Shown piece after piece: positions 22,753-33,670 of a stretch of 64,000 bases of DNA (position 1 is its first letter; each line of letters opens with the position of its first letter). This DNA is from Perilla frutescens (lineage: Eukaryota > Streptophyta > Magnoliopsida > Lamiales > Lamiaceae): the NCBI GenBank assembly GCA_026008535.1, contig BRKX01000014.1, positions 22,094,694 through 22,158,693 of the forward strand. The letters run 5' to 3'. The translations under genes were made by a program, and so were the position numbers. The notes beneath the pieces are model-generated. The model made no database searches, was not told the DNA's origin, and was given only the letters and a program-made list of their open reading frames with translations.

Positions 22753-23833
22753 CATAATGTTGTAATTTATAATATACATATTTTTCACTATTATTACCGT
22801 TCTAAAATAGTTTTATGCCAAATTTTCTTATATTTATTTTTAATTTAAATTCATACTTTCTCGAATTTCTCTATATTTATAAAAAATGTCAAAATCATCA
22901 TCATAATCATCATTATTACTATTATTATGAAAAACATTACACAGAATATTCCAAAGACTTTATTTTAGAAAGTTTATTTATTATAAATTAATTATTATAA
23001 TTACTATTATAATATTTTATCGGTTCAATTTTTAAACCCTACAAAAATTATGCCATTAAAACTTGTTGACTCCCAAACATGCCTATCATTAAAAAAATTG
23101 GTAAAAAATGAAGTATCAAATTAAACAATTATATTACTATTAATATTTGTAGTTAATTAAAATAGTTAGGGCATTTTTAAAAACAATGAATCTAAACTAA
23201 ATAAATTAATACTTTCTCGACACATGATATTCTCAGATAAAATGGTTTAGTATTAATTTTTTTATTATTATTTTTGTCATGCCAGAAAATGTTTAATATT
23301 ATATTTTTTACTAGTACTTTTTATTGGTATTGTTATAATTAGTTGCCGTAAACACTGAAAATAGACACAGAAACGTAATGTCAAATTCAATGTTGCAGAT
23401 AGTTGATTCACTATTTGTAACATAAAATGCTGAAATTTAAACTCAATAACACAAAGATAAAATTTAAATCACACATAACATGTATATGATTGCCATATGG
23501 CGAAATTATGCTTCTATGTCACAGACAATGTCGTAGGGAGTCTGTATGACATTGCTTTCAATATTGAATCATCAATGTCAGACAGTACTCAATAGGTATG
23601 ATTGTCTCGTTGTTATTGATTGGATAGCATGTCCTGATTTAATTTATTAAAGTCCAATATCAAGGATAATTACTTATTTTTATTGGATAGTAGATGAAAT
23701 TATAATTAAATTTAAATAAAAATAAAAATAAAAACATTGCAGTAGTAGTTATAACAATTAATTTAAAATAAAAAAAATTTATAAAATTTTGAAAATTAAA
23801 GTGCCCAAAATATTTCACTATTTAGTATTTTTC

Positions 23834-23889
<56 letters not shown>

Positions 23890-24020
23890 CTATTTTGGAG
23901 TGGTAATACTAGGAATGAGTATGCATGTTACTAATTACAAACATTAAGGGCCTATTTGTACCTAAAAAATCTTCAAGGGCTTAATTAATCATAATAGGAA
24001 ACTTTAGGAGTGTGTTTGAT
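22753..24020. other. AT-rich spacer with (AAT)n microsatellite
   Basis: No gene seen. An uninterrupted AAT tract of about 17 units occupies roughly 23838-23889. Confidence 0.6.
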
Positions 24021-24500
24021 CATTTTCCCCTATTTATACCATTCTTTATAATGATATTGATACGAGCTTAGGTTGGGTGGCGAGATTCAAGTTCGAGTGT
24101 TCAAGAAGTATATGCAAAAAAGGGTTTGAAACCATCAAAGGTCGTGAACGGAGAGAAGAAGTCGAGCTTATGATTCGCGAGCTACGTGGCGGTCGCGAGT
24201 TTGGTCGCGAATCAGACTGAGGACCAATTTCTGGAAACTCGCTACTGAAGAGGGGGTCATTTCTGTGGAGAATTTTAATCTGAATTCTGTTTGAATTCAA
24301 ATTGACTTATCAAACGGATTCATCATCCCCGTTTGTGGCGTTTTCACAATCATTCAAAGGTTCTTGTCTTCAATCAAAGTGGGGTTGTGATTTCATATAT
24401 CTACGGTCCGTCTGCGTTGTAAGATTCAGGTCGAGGGATCCGTCTTGTAACCTAACACATCATGGGGTTTCGATTCGCATCAGATATAAATTCTCATCTA
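24021..24500. other. GC-richer island in AT-rich spacer, unidentified
   Basis: This stretch is clearly richer in GC than both flanks (for example CGCGAGCTACGTGGCGGTCG near 24177). It has small ORFs on both strands, none with a recognisable domain. It may be the body of an old retroelement attached to the tRNA-like segment that follows. Confidence 0.35.
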
Positions 24501-24640
24501 TTGATCGCGTAGCTAGTGATGGAGTGGGATAAATTTTAAGTCTTCAGTTTGAATCTCACTACCATTGCTAGATGTGAGTCTGTCACACTTTACTCTCGAT
24601 ATAATATGTGTGTGTGTGTGTGTGTGTAAAATATCTTTCA
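24500..24640 (+). repeat. Candidate tRNA-derived SINE head
   Basis: A box-A-like TAGCTAGTGATGG (24510-24522) is followed 36 bases later by a box-B-like AGTTTGAATCTC (24546-24557), the internal RNA polymerase III promoter layout of tRNA genes and plant SINEs. The segment lacks a tRNA acceptor stem and runs into a TG tract (about 24605-24627). Inference from the two boxes; no second copy or target duplication was found in the window. Confidence 0.4.
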
Positions 24641-25157
24641 TCTTTCTAAAAAAATTAACATACATATATATATATATATATATATATCATCTATCAATAA
24701 TACTGTATTTTTGGCACATGAAATCCTCTATTGCACTTGTCGTGTGACATCTCCATGTTATACTATTTTATTTATGATTTTATAATAGTTTCAATAAAAA
24801 TAAAAAATATTTAATTTTACAATTTTTATTTAGGTTTCATCATTCTCAATTATGGCATATAATTATTTTTTAACATTTAATTGTCATTTTTTGAATTAAT
24901 AATTTATTATTATGGTTGATTTATTTATAATTAGAATTATAATTTTTAATTCATTTTTTTTGTTAATAAATGTTGATTAGGGTTTAGTATTTTATAATTA
25001 ATTTTTATTTTTACAACAATTATTATAAAATTATTATTTTAAATGCGCAACACAGAGATATCATACCATTAGTGCGATAATTTCATCCCTACTTTTGGAC
25101 CCTATATCCTCACTGTTTTAGTGCCCGTTACTTTTTTGTAGAATATTGTTTTAATCA
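24641..25157. other. AT-rich spacer
   Basis: AT tract at about 24664-24687; no gene. The 21-base word TAGTGCCC...TTTTTTGT at 25119-25139 recurs at 25982-26002 on the other side of the MITE. Confidence 0.5.
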
Positions 25158-25968
25158 GAGCAATTTCAATGTTGGAATAAAATACCAATTTGGGACAAGA
25201 ATTAACTCCAATGCCGTCTCAAATTCTGCCCTAAATTGGTGGGGTACAAAATCCTACCCCAAATTTGGGGCAGAATTTGATGTTATACCAAATAGGTGCC
25301 AATGAATCTCATGGCATTTAATGAACTATTTTATTATTTAAAGTCGTTATTAAATGAATTATCTAATAAATTTAATTTAATTTATAAATTATATTTTCAC
25401 TTAATTTAAATTATAAATCATCTAAGAAAATAAATAAATAAATAATTTAAATAAAAGCACACTTAATTTAGTGTCCGACTCAATGAATATCTTACTTGAT
25501 ATAGAGAAATCAAGAACAAAAATACTCACATTGCGCTTCGAAATGCATTAGTGGAACATATGTAGCAAAAATATACTAATTTTGAGCATTGAGATCAAAA
25601 TATATGAATATTTCATAAGTGTTGTAGCCTCGTAGTTTTTTCACTAGCTAATTGTAAGAGTTTGATGATCATATTTAAAGTATTTTTAATTATCCCAAGT
25701 ACATCATATGTTATAATTTTTTAAAAATATATGATATTTTTAATATTATATTTTTTAAAGTATATAATTAATAGTTATTAATTTTGAATAATTATCATTT
25801 TATAAAATACTAAATCATTAAACATATTCATATTTTAATTATAAGACAAAATGGAATCTTTAAGAGAATATTCTTATTTAGTGTAATATTTGGTGCAAAA
25901 AATTTGGTAGTGAAATTGCATCTATTTGGTGCGGAATCTGTACTAAATAGATATTTTTGAAGTTGCTC
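25158..25968. mobile_element. 811-bp MITE-like element
   Basis: Ends are inverted: GAGCAATTTCAA at 25158 and GAGCAACTTCAA read from the right end, 11 of 12 identical. A 3-bp duplication TCA flanks it (25155-25157 and 25969-25971). TIRs of this GAGCA type with 3-bp duplications point to the PIF/Harbinger (Tourist) group, though TCA is not the usual TWA. Interior is AT-rich without a transposase. Confidence 0.55.
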
Positions 25969-26039
25969 TCATACATTGTTGTAGTGCCCGTTACTTTTTT
26001 GTGAAAATACTTTTTATTTATATTACGTATTATTAATAT

Positions 26040-27459
26040 TAGGGTTGTAAATGAATCAAACGGTTCGTGAGCTACTTGGGTATCGTCTCCAAAAAAGCTC
26101 GATCAAAATTCGATTATTTAGTAAACAAACCGAACTCGGACTTTTTTTCGAGCTCGACTAAATAAATGAGTCGAACTCGAACTTGAGGGTATTCGGCTCG
26201 TCAAGTTCGCGAATAGCTTGAATTCAAAAATAAACGAGCCCGTTCACGAACTTGCTCATGAATCTGTTCGCGAACTTATAATCGAATCTCTAATCAAAAC
26301 CTATAATCGAGCTTATGTTGAAAAGCTAAAAAAGTAATTTTTTGTTGACATCAAGGATAAAACATAGTCAAAAATAAATTATATTTAATAACTCTCCTAA
26401 CCGCTAGCTACTAGACTAGATCACAATTTTAGTAATATTGAATTCGTTTATTGCTTTATAATCTTGATCAATATATATATATATTCTCAATAAAAAAATT
26501 ATATAAACAAAACATGATATATATATATATATACACACCTAAAAATAACTCAATAATTGATAATATATATATATATATATATTATGTAGCTATGATATAG
26601 TTGGTAATCAAGAAAAATTAAACAACACCAATATTAAGCAATATGATTAATTGTGTTTAATATATAACTTTATTAGCTCATTTAATATATTTACTACTTA
26701 TTAGTTATTAGTCATGATTCATAAAATAAATTTATTCGGCCAAAAATAATAATCTATATGAACTAAAAAAATTAAGATTATCATAAAAAATTATATTTAT
26801 CAAGATTGAGTTAGACTTATGAGTAAATTTGCTATAAGAATAAATGTAAATAGAATTCTCAATAAAAAGAAATATAATAAAAATTAATCTTCAAAACTTT
26901 AATATATATGTACCAAAATTTGAATATCCAAGTTTAAAATACAATTTACAATTTTTTTTTATCATCTTAAATTTGAATATACATTCCACATAGATTATTC
27001 GGCTTCTAGTGTAAGTTCAACACACTTTGTGGTTTGTTTCGAGAGAGGTAGAGAGGGTTACCTTAGAAAAAAATCAAAACACATGGAATTTGCAATTAAT
27101 TTTTTGATATATGTTTCAATATTTAGACGTTTCTTCAAAATACATTGGCGTCGGTTCAAGTATCAACGAACATTTATCGAACTATTTGTGTAACAAATTA
27201 TATTGAGCTTTTATTGAATTATTTGTCAAGCTTTTATCGAATTGTTTGTCGAATTAATTATCGAACTTTAATGGAAGCCTTTATCGAGAGATCTCGATCC
27301 GAGATCGAATTGAACTTGACTATAATTTTTTTTATTCGAATCGAACTTGAACATGAAACCAAAGCTCGAGTTGGACTCAAACTCAAACTCGATCCCAATA
27401 TGAATAAACAAATTCAAATTCAAACTTGAAGATATTCGACTCGAGTCGGTTCAACCCTA
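26040..27459. mobile_element. Non-autonomous hAT transposon, 1420 bp
   Basis: The 5' end TAGGGTTGTAA and the 3' end (reverse complement TAGGGTTGAAC) are hAT-type terminal inverted repeats, similar to the maize Ac end. A perfect 8-bp target duplication ATTAATAT flanks it (26032-26039 and 27460-27467), the length hAT elements make. Both subterminal regions are packed with short TCGAACTCG/CGAGTTCGA-like words in both orientations, as expected of transposase-binding arrays. No transposase domain was found; the 94-residue frame at 27145-27429 is made of these repeats. Confidence 0.85.
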
Positions 27460-27467
27460 ATTAATAT

Positions 27468-28119
27468 GGGAGAATATTTCTTGTTAGAATATTTACTATT
27501 ATTATATTTAATTTTTTTTTTAGTTTGTCCAGACCTTGGGCTAGGTTGCAGTTTGAGTAAGAAATTGTGTATTTTTATTTATTTTATTTTATTTCGGAGT
27601 TCGGGATGGGTATTAGGATCAAAAGAAATTATGTATTAACCATATAAATCTTCAAATAGAATTGTGTATAGTCCAATTACTTGGGGCAAACCCAATCTTA
27701 ATAATTAGTTTAATTATTAATTATAATTGATTATATCCAATCAGAATTTATAATTATTATTTTTAGTATTTATTTTTCATATTTTAGCTAATAAATAATT
27801 ATTATGATTGATTATTTTGCAATTTGAATTTACATTTTTTTTTATTTCAAGTAGAGGGCTCATAAACCCAGCCCAATTTTTATATAGATAGATTCTTGAT
27901 CTAGTCATTTCACACATTCAACCACACCAAACAATAACCGCATGAGAATCTCTAAATTCTAATTCATTTTATTGTCTAATTTTTTTTTTTATTTAAAATT
28001 TAAATTTATTGTGATTTAATTTAATTTTATAATTATTAATTAGAGTTGATTATACCCAATTAGGATTTATAATTATTTTTTAGTATTTAATTTTGATATT
28101 TTAGCTAATAATTAATTAT
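27468..28119. other. AT-rich spacer with a local direct duplication
   Basis: No gene. The block around 27715-27800 (gattatatccaatcagaatttataattat...ttttagctaata) is repeated in diverged form around 28045-28115, a local duplication of roughly 80 bp. Confidence 0.5.
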
Positions 28120-28121
28120 TA

Positions 28122-28357
28122 CTCCATCCGTTTTCAATTAAGTGTCATTTTGGATGAATGCACACAGATTAATAAATTAATTAAGTTACCTAATACACTA
28201 TTGTGTGATACATTAAATAAGTTAAATATAGATGTATGAATAATTAAATGAGGGCAAATGTGTGAAAATGTGAATTTTCTGTCTCAAATTTGTAGAATGA
28301 CATTTTTTTTAAACAATATTTAAATGCTAGAATGATACTTATTCAGAAACAGGGAAG
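28122..28357. mobile_element. Stowaway-type MITE, 236 bp
   Basis: Left end CTCCATCCGTTTTCAATTAA and right end (reverse complement CTTCCCTGTTTCTGAATAA) follow the Stowaway/Mariner consensus of CTCC(A/C)TCCGT. A TA dinucleotide flanks both sides (28120-28121 and 28358-28359). The Tat element begins directly at the right-hand TA. Confidence 0.75.
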
Positions 28358-28358
28358 T

Positions 28359-28972
28359 ATTATAGATCCGAAAATCTGCAATTAATCGTATCAGTCCGGA
28401 GCAGCGGCCAATCTGTGAAACAAAAATAGAAAATATCGTAAGAGCCAAAGACTGTCGGGGGATGACGATCGTTGGGCCTCCAACGCTCAAGTTAGGAAAA
28501 GAAGAAGAGTAGAAAGAGATAAAATACGAAATAATTGAATAATTAAAGAGCTTAATAATAGTAATCTCTAACTAGAACGTGACTAGGAATTGAGGGAATC
28601 TTCGTTCAATCCGAAAAGATCGCAAGAAAGATGCCCAGATGTTGAATCGCCGGAGTGGAATGAACTTAGAAAATGATAAACTCAATGTGTCTAGGGTATG
28701 ATGTGAAACTTGTGGATATTTCAGCGTAGTCGTCAAATGGGGAGGGAGGTCTCCTTTTATAGATGGAGGTAGTAGCTAGGATTCACTCAGATCACGGAGG
28801 CAGTTGAAGAACATGTCTATTCTTTGAACCCGTCAATCCTTTCTGGATAAGACGAAACTGCAATATTAATGCAAATTTAAAATTGGACTGCTATCTATTG
28901 GAAAATCAATTGAATGACATCGTTCAATCCTTTTGGGCCAGCGTATCGGGTTGACGAAAAATGACCACTACA
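28359..28972 (-). repeat. Tat element 3' LTR
   Basis: On the minus strand it begins TGTAGTGGTCATTTTTCGTC after the purine stretch AATGAGGGGCTAAC. It ends near AGATCTATAAT (or CGGATCTATAAT). It aligns with 33279-33670 over about 390 bp, with mostly C/T and G/A differences. Confidence 0.8.
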
Positions 28973-30733
28973 GTTAGCCCCTCATTGTCTAGGTTCTAGC
29001 ATGGAAGTTGGACAATGAATCATAATGCAAATAAACAAGTAAGGAATAAGACGTCTATCGTGAGGCCGAACATCGATCCTAAGCAAAGGTTAGAAACGAG
29101 CGCCCAATACATGAGAATGACCCTAGAGGTCAAGTGCCAAAGTTTTGAGCACAAGTTGCAAGATCAAACACCGAATCCCCGATTACGGGCTATGAAGCTA
29201 AATGACCCAAGTTATAAAATAACCTGAAGGTCGAACGCCTAAGCTTTGAGCATAAGCTGTAAGGTAGGACGATAGAGGCTTTGAAAGCAAACTGTAAGAT
29301 AGAACACTGTAGCCCCGAGTATGGAATATGAAGCTGAACGACCCAAGTTATAAAATAACCTAGAGATTGAACGCCTAAGCTTTGAGTGCAAGCTACAAGG
29401 TAGGATGATCGAGGCTTTGAATGCAAACCGTAAGGTTGAACACCATAAATCTAATATTGTTTGCCACAAGTCACTATTGTTTGCTAAACGCACATGGGGA
29501 TTAACCTTGATGCTTTTAAGACCATATAGTCAATATTTGGCGTAATAGATCCTAGGGTCAATTTTTGACGTAGTAGACCCTAGGGTCGGTATTTGGCGTA
29601 GTAGACCCAAGGTTCGATATTTAGCGTAGTAGACCATAGGGTCGATTTTTGACATAGCAGACCCTAGGGTACGTAGTAGACCCTAGGGTCAATATTTGGC
29701 GTAGTAGACCCTAGGGTTGATTTTTGGCGTAATAGACCCCAGGGTACATAGTAGACACTAGGGTTGATTTTTTTTTGGAGGGATTTTTTTTAGGGATCGA
29801 CCCTAGGGTCGACTCCCCCCCTTTTTTAAAGGTCGAGATCAACTGTATAAGACCATCACGTGAAAAGGGTCTACTTGGAGATATAAGAGTTGTCGACCCT
29901 GGGATCGATAATTTGCGGAGAAAATTGCATAGAGGTTGACTTTTAATTTAATAGACCCTAGGGTCGATCATTTTGACAATGACAAAGGTTGATCAACATG
30001 ATGAGATTTACCATTGTAGAAGATCAAATTTAAGGTCTATTTATTGCTTATCAGAGTCTCAAATTTTGATCAATCCTGAAGCATAAATGACGTTGTAGAT
30101 AATTGACTCCAAGGTCGACATAATAAGGCTAACATATACAAATAGGCACGCAGTTTAAAATACAATATGTCTTGACTCAAGGTTGAATTTGCATTCGGGT
30201 TGAATCATGCCTGAGAGACGTGGTATCGAATATCGTTTGAGAATTTTATCTCTAAAGTCGTGTCAAGGTTGGTATCAATGATCTTTCTCATCTTCGGAGT
30301 GTAAAGCCATTTTTGCTCTTTGTTATACTCGGTGCTGACCCTAGCGTGCATTCGGGATCTACACGATCGTTCTTATTTGATTTGAGATGTCAACATTGAT
30401 TTTCAACATGATCGTTCTTATTTGAGATGTCAACATTGATTTTCAACATGTAGACGACACTCAAGTTAGTAACTGAAGTAGGGAATAAATTTGAGAATAA
30501 TTGAAAGCAGTAAAAGAAAATAAATAGAAACACAAACTCATTTTTTTCAGGATCGATGTCCACCATAAGGGCTGCAGGGTCGACCTTAAGGGGCTTTTCT
30601 ATTGAACCTCGATTGTCAGGGTTGAATTTCAACCTGCGCGTGGCATGACTAGATGGTCGATGGCGACGACGCTCAAGTCAGTGGTGAGTTTAGAAAATAA
30701 ACAAGACAAAACTTGAGAGATTTAGCCAAGAGT
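28973..30733 (-). repeat. Tat element 3' non-coding region with tandem repeats
   Basis: Three repeat families occur. A ~136-bp unit is repeated at about 29205-29450 (shared word acccaagttataaaataacc). A ~29-bp unit containing GTAGACCCTAGGGTC is repeated about nine times, imperfectly, at 29530-29820. A 46-bp exact-looking duplication lies at about 30364-30450. No convincing coding frame. Long repeat-bearing 3' regions are typical of Tat/Ogre elements. Confidence 0.7.
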
Positions 30734-31260
30734 TTAGAAATGATACTGCTTGAGGTGAACTGCATTCCAGCTATTTGCACTTTCTCTGTCTTCAACAGTT
30801 TGCAGCTTGTAAGCCTCATTTTCTACTACCTTAGTGATCAGGATCGACCTGTAACCTCGACCCAATTTGAATGACGTGGTCTGAGTAGTCGGGGTGAATC
30901 TGTACTTCATCTCAAGATCTTCCATCTCGGGTTCGACATAGGAGGTCGACCTTGAACTTTCTCCATGCTCATACTTTGAGTTTGATATCGATGCCTCATC
31001 GACTTGGTTTACTTCTTGTACCTGCACGTAGTTAGTCTTGAAAGCCGATCTGTAGCAATCCTTTGACGTAATTTGCTCTTCACGGATCTACTTAATTTCC
31101 CACAGGGTTGGGAAACGTATGACTTGGTGGTAGGTCGAATGTACAATTCTTAGTTCATGAATCCAAGGTCTCCCAAGGATGATGTTGTATGCTGAGGGTG
31201 CATCGATAATTTAAAACTTGGTGTGCAGATTAACCCCTTTCATATATACATGTAGTGTAA
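30734..31260 (-). pseudogene. Tat pol remnant: protease tail fused to integrase C-terminus
   Basis: On the minus strand, after the protease, the segment reads IILGRPWIHELR and STYHQVIRFPTLWE (region downstream of protease). It then runs without any RT or RNase H into GRGYRSILITKVVENEAYKLQ and ANSWNAVHLKQYHF, the usual end of Gypsy integrase, with a stop at 30734. The join is an internal deletion of several kilobases compared with full elements. Stops interrupt near 31090 and 31212. Confidence 0.7.
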
Positions 31261-31932
31261 TTTCACCTATGGTGGCTTGTGCTCGCCACTGAATCCAATT
31301 AAGGTCATTGATTTTTTGACGATGTGAGCCTCGGGGACTTGCATTTCCTTCAAAGTAGATAAGAAAATAACATTAGTCGAACTCCCACCATCGATGAGAG
31401 TCCTCTTGATCATACAGTTAGAAATAAGGACATAAATAACAAGTGCGTCGTGGTCCAGGTGTGAGAGTTCAGAAGCTTCGCTGTTGGTGAAACTCAAACT
31501 TATGAGTTCCATTTCAGTGTTGGGCTTTGGTATCATAGAATTGTATTTGAGAGATCTGAAATGCCGTTTTGCTGGTACCTGGGACACTTCACTGACCTCG
31601 GATCCTCCAGTTATGCAATTAACTACATGCTCGATTGGTGGAGGCTTTGGCGGATCCCTCGAGTTTTCATCATTTTTGCTGAAGGTCTGTTTTCCCTTAT
31701 TAGTTAGCAAATCTTTCAAATGGCCTTGCTTGAGTAGGTCGATGACTTCGAGACGCAATGCAATACAGTCATCTGTCCTATGGCCGTGGTCTTTGTGGAA
31801 TTCGCAGTACTTTGTTCTGTCACATTCATGATCTGGGCTCCTCATCGTGTGCAGCCACTTCACTGTACTACCAAGTTCCTTCAAGGCGTTGACGGATTTT
31901 GAAGGTGTGAGGCACATGTTGTATCCTGACAA
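31261..31932 (-). pseudogene. Tat gag C-terminus and aspartic protease
   Basis: Contains a gag zinc-knuckle-like CEFHKDHGHRTDDC (~31750-31810) and, about 130 residues later, the protease active site LIDGGSSTNVIF (~31370-31405; the D-G-G-S-S variant typical of Tat elements). It is separated from the upstream gag frame by a frameshift near 31933-31962 and ends in a stop after SGEHKPP. Protease would process Gag-Pol in a live element; here it is inert. Confidence 0.8.
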
Positions 31933-31962
31933 GTGTCGGTTATATGGATCTGAATTATCCTC

Positions 31963-33237
31963 TCAACCTCGAGGTTTGTAGCGATCATTGCGAGGGTAAG
32001 GGTCAGCTCTCCTTCTATCATTTCTGCGGAAGTCCCTTCTTTCATCTCGACCTCTCGGCTCGGGTCGATAGTACTGATCCTCATCTTTCTCCAACTTGAT
32101 TTGTGCCCATGCCTTTGCTAAAATGTCATCCATTATCTTGCACGGGTACTTTGTGAGTTCTTTGTAGAGGTCTGAATCCCTCTTAAGCCCCTTTCTGAAG
32201 GCTGATATGGCAGTGTCAGCGTTGCAGCCTGGTATCTCTACCTTCTCTCTATTGAACCTTGCAACATAATTTCTAAGTGTTTCATTTGGATACTGGATAA
32301 TGGCGTAGAGGTCATCGGAATGTTTCTCAATTTTCCGGCTGTTGGTGAACTGTTTTACGAAAAGATCTGGGAGTTGTGCAAATGATCCGATCGAAGAGTT
32401 AGGAAGGTTTGTGAACCACTGCAGTGCAGCTCCTGATAGGCTTGATCCAAAACCTTTGCACATGCAGGCTTCTCTGAGGTACTTTGTTATTTCTGCGATG
32501 AACATTTTCTGTTTATACTGTGCGATATGGTCATCCGGATCTGAGGTTCCGTTAAATAGCTTCATAGATGGTAGGGTGAACTTCGAAGGCATCTTTGTTA
32601 ACCCAATTTCATCCACAAATGGTGAGTCAGCAAAGATATTTGGTGCAGCCTTGCGGATTGGTAGACGTACACCGGGAATTCGCATTATCATTGTCTCGAT
32701 ACCAGCCAGTCGTTGCTCCAATTCACTTGGGTGATTGATCCTTCTCTGATCAAATCCCTGGTTCAATCTGCGCTGCTATTCAACCATTTCTTGCTCGAAG
32801 GTCTGGTGTTGGAACCTTTCTTGCTCAGAAGCACGATACTCCAACCCTGGAGGTGGCCTTAGCGGGATCTCCTCCATTTGTTGTCTAGCGTCCACCTTCT
32901 GTGCTGACGCACTAGTACCTGGATTAAATGGATCAGTAAAAGTAACAGAATGACGACACTTAGAGTATACCGAATTTGGTTCACCAAACAAATTGGTGGA
33001 TTTGATGTAGTTCAAATGGTGTGCGCTGTTATTGATGTTCAGATCATCAAGTTTACTGCGGAGTGAAGCGTTCTCTGATCTCAGAAGCGCTAACTCCCCC
33101 ATGGTGTTTGCCATTTGATGCTGTATATTCCTCAGAACATCAGTCAGCGACAGATTAACATCAGGCGAAGGCGTAGTGGTTATCCTATCTTGCTGGGGTC
33201 CTTTTCCATCTCTGCAACTCTCATTAGGTGTTGTCAT
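31963..33237 (-). pseudogene. Tat gag
   Basis: Starts MTTPNESCRDG at 33237, just inside the 5' LTR and primer-binding site. A 153-residue N-terminal part has a heptad-like stretch (MANTMGELALLRSENASL). After a stop at about 32775 the same product continues as the capsid-like retrotransposon gag domain (LFNGTSDPDDHIAQYKQKM, GAALQWFTNLP, LRNYVARFNREKVEIPG) and ends in an RD/RR-rich tail. A single stop separates the two parts. Structural protein of virus-like particles in functional relatives. Confidence 0.85.
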
Positions 33238-33278
33238 TTTATTTCACGAACAGATCGCTGCCCCACAATGGACGCCAA

Positions 33279-33670
33279 ATTATAGATCTGAAAATCTGCA
33301 ATTAATTGTATCAGTCCGGAGTAGTGGCCAATTTGTGAAACAAAAATAGAAAATACCATAAGAGCCAAAGACCGTGGGGGGGGGTGATGATCGTTGGGCC
33401 TCCGATGCTCAAGTCAGGAAAAGAAGAAGACTAGAAAGAGATAAAATATGAAATAATTGAATAATTAAAGAGCTTAATAATAGTAATCTCTAACCAGAAC
33501 GTGTCTAGGAATTTAGGGAATCTTCATTCAATCCGAAAAGATCATAAGAAAGATGCCCAGATGTTGAATCGCCAGAGTGGAATGAACATAGAAAATGATA
33601 AACTCAATTTGTCTAGGGTATGATGTGAAACTTGTGGGTATTTTAGCGTAGTCATCAAATAGGGAGAGAG
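33279..33670 (-). repeat. Tat element 5' LTR, truncated by Athila insertion
   Basis: Matches the 3' LTR from its inner end for ~390 bp and stops at GGGAGAGAGG, where the Athila LTR terminus begins with TGTGACGCG. Confidence 0.8.

Larger units (their letters stand above)
28359..33670 (-). mobile_element. Tat-type Gypsy retrotransposon, internally deleted
   Basis: Minus-strand element with 3' LTR at 28359-28972, and a 5' LTR at 33279-33670 that is cut by the Athila element. Next to the 5' LTR lies a primer-binding-site-like TGGCGTCCATTGTGGGG (33266-33282). Order along the element: gag, aspartic protease, then directly the C-terminal end of integrase; RT, RNase H and the integrase core are missing. 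A long 3' non-coding region with tandem repeats (28973-30733) and the Tat-like protease (DGGSS) support the Tat/Ogre group. Its 5' LTR lost about 220 bp beyond the Athila insertion; no matching piece appears elsewhere in the window. Confidence 0.8.

Noticed and set aside
24500..24580. A functional tRNA gene
   Set aside because: Only box-A-like and box-B-like words are present; no acceptor stem or anticodon arm can be drawn.
27145..27429. 94-residue plus-strand ORF
   Set aside because: It lies in the subterminal repeats of the hAT element and consists of repeated short words; no domain.
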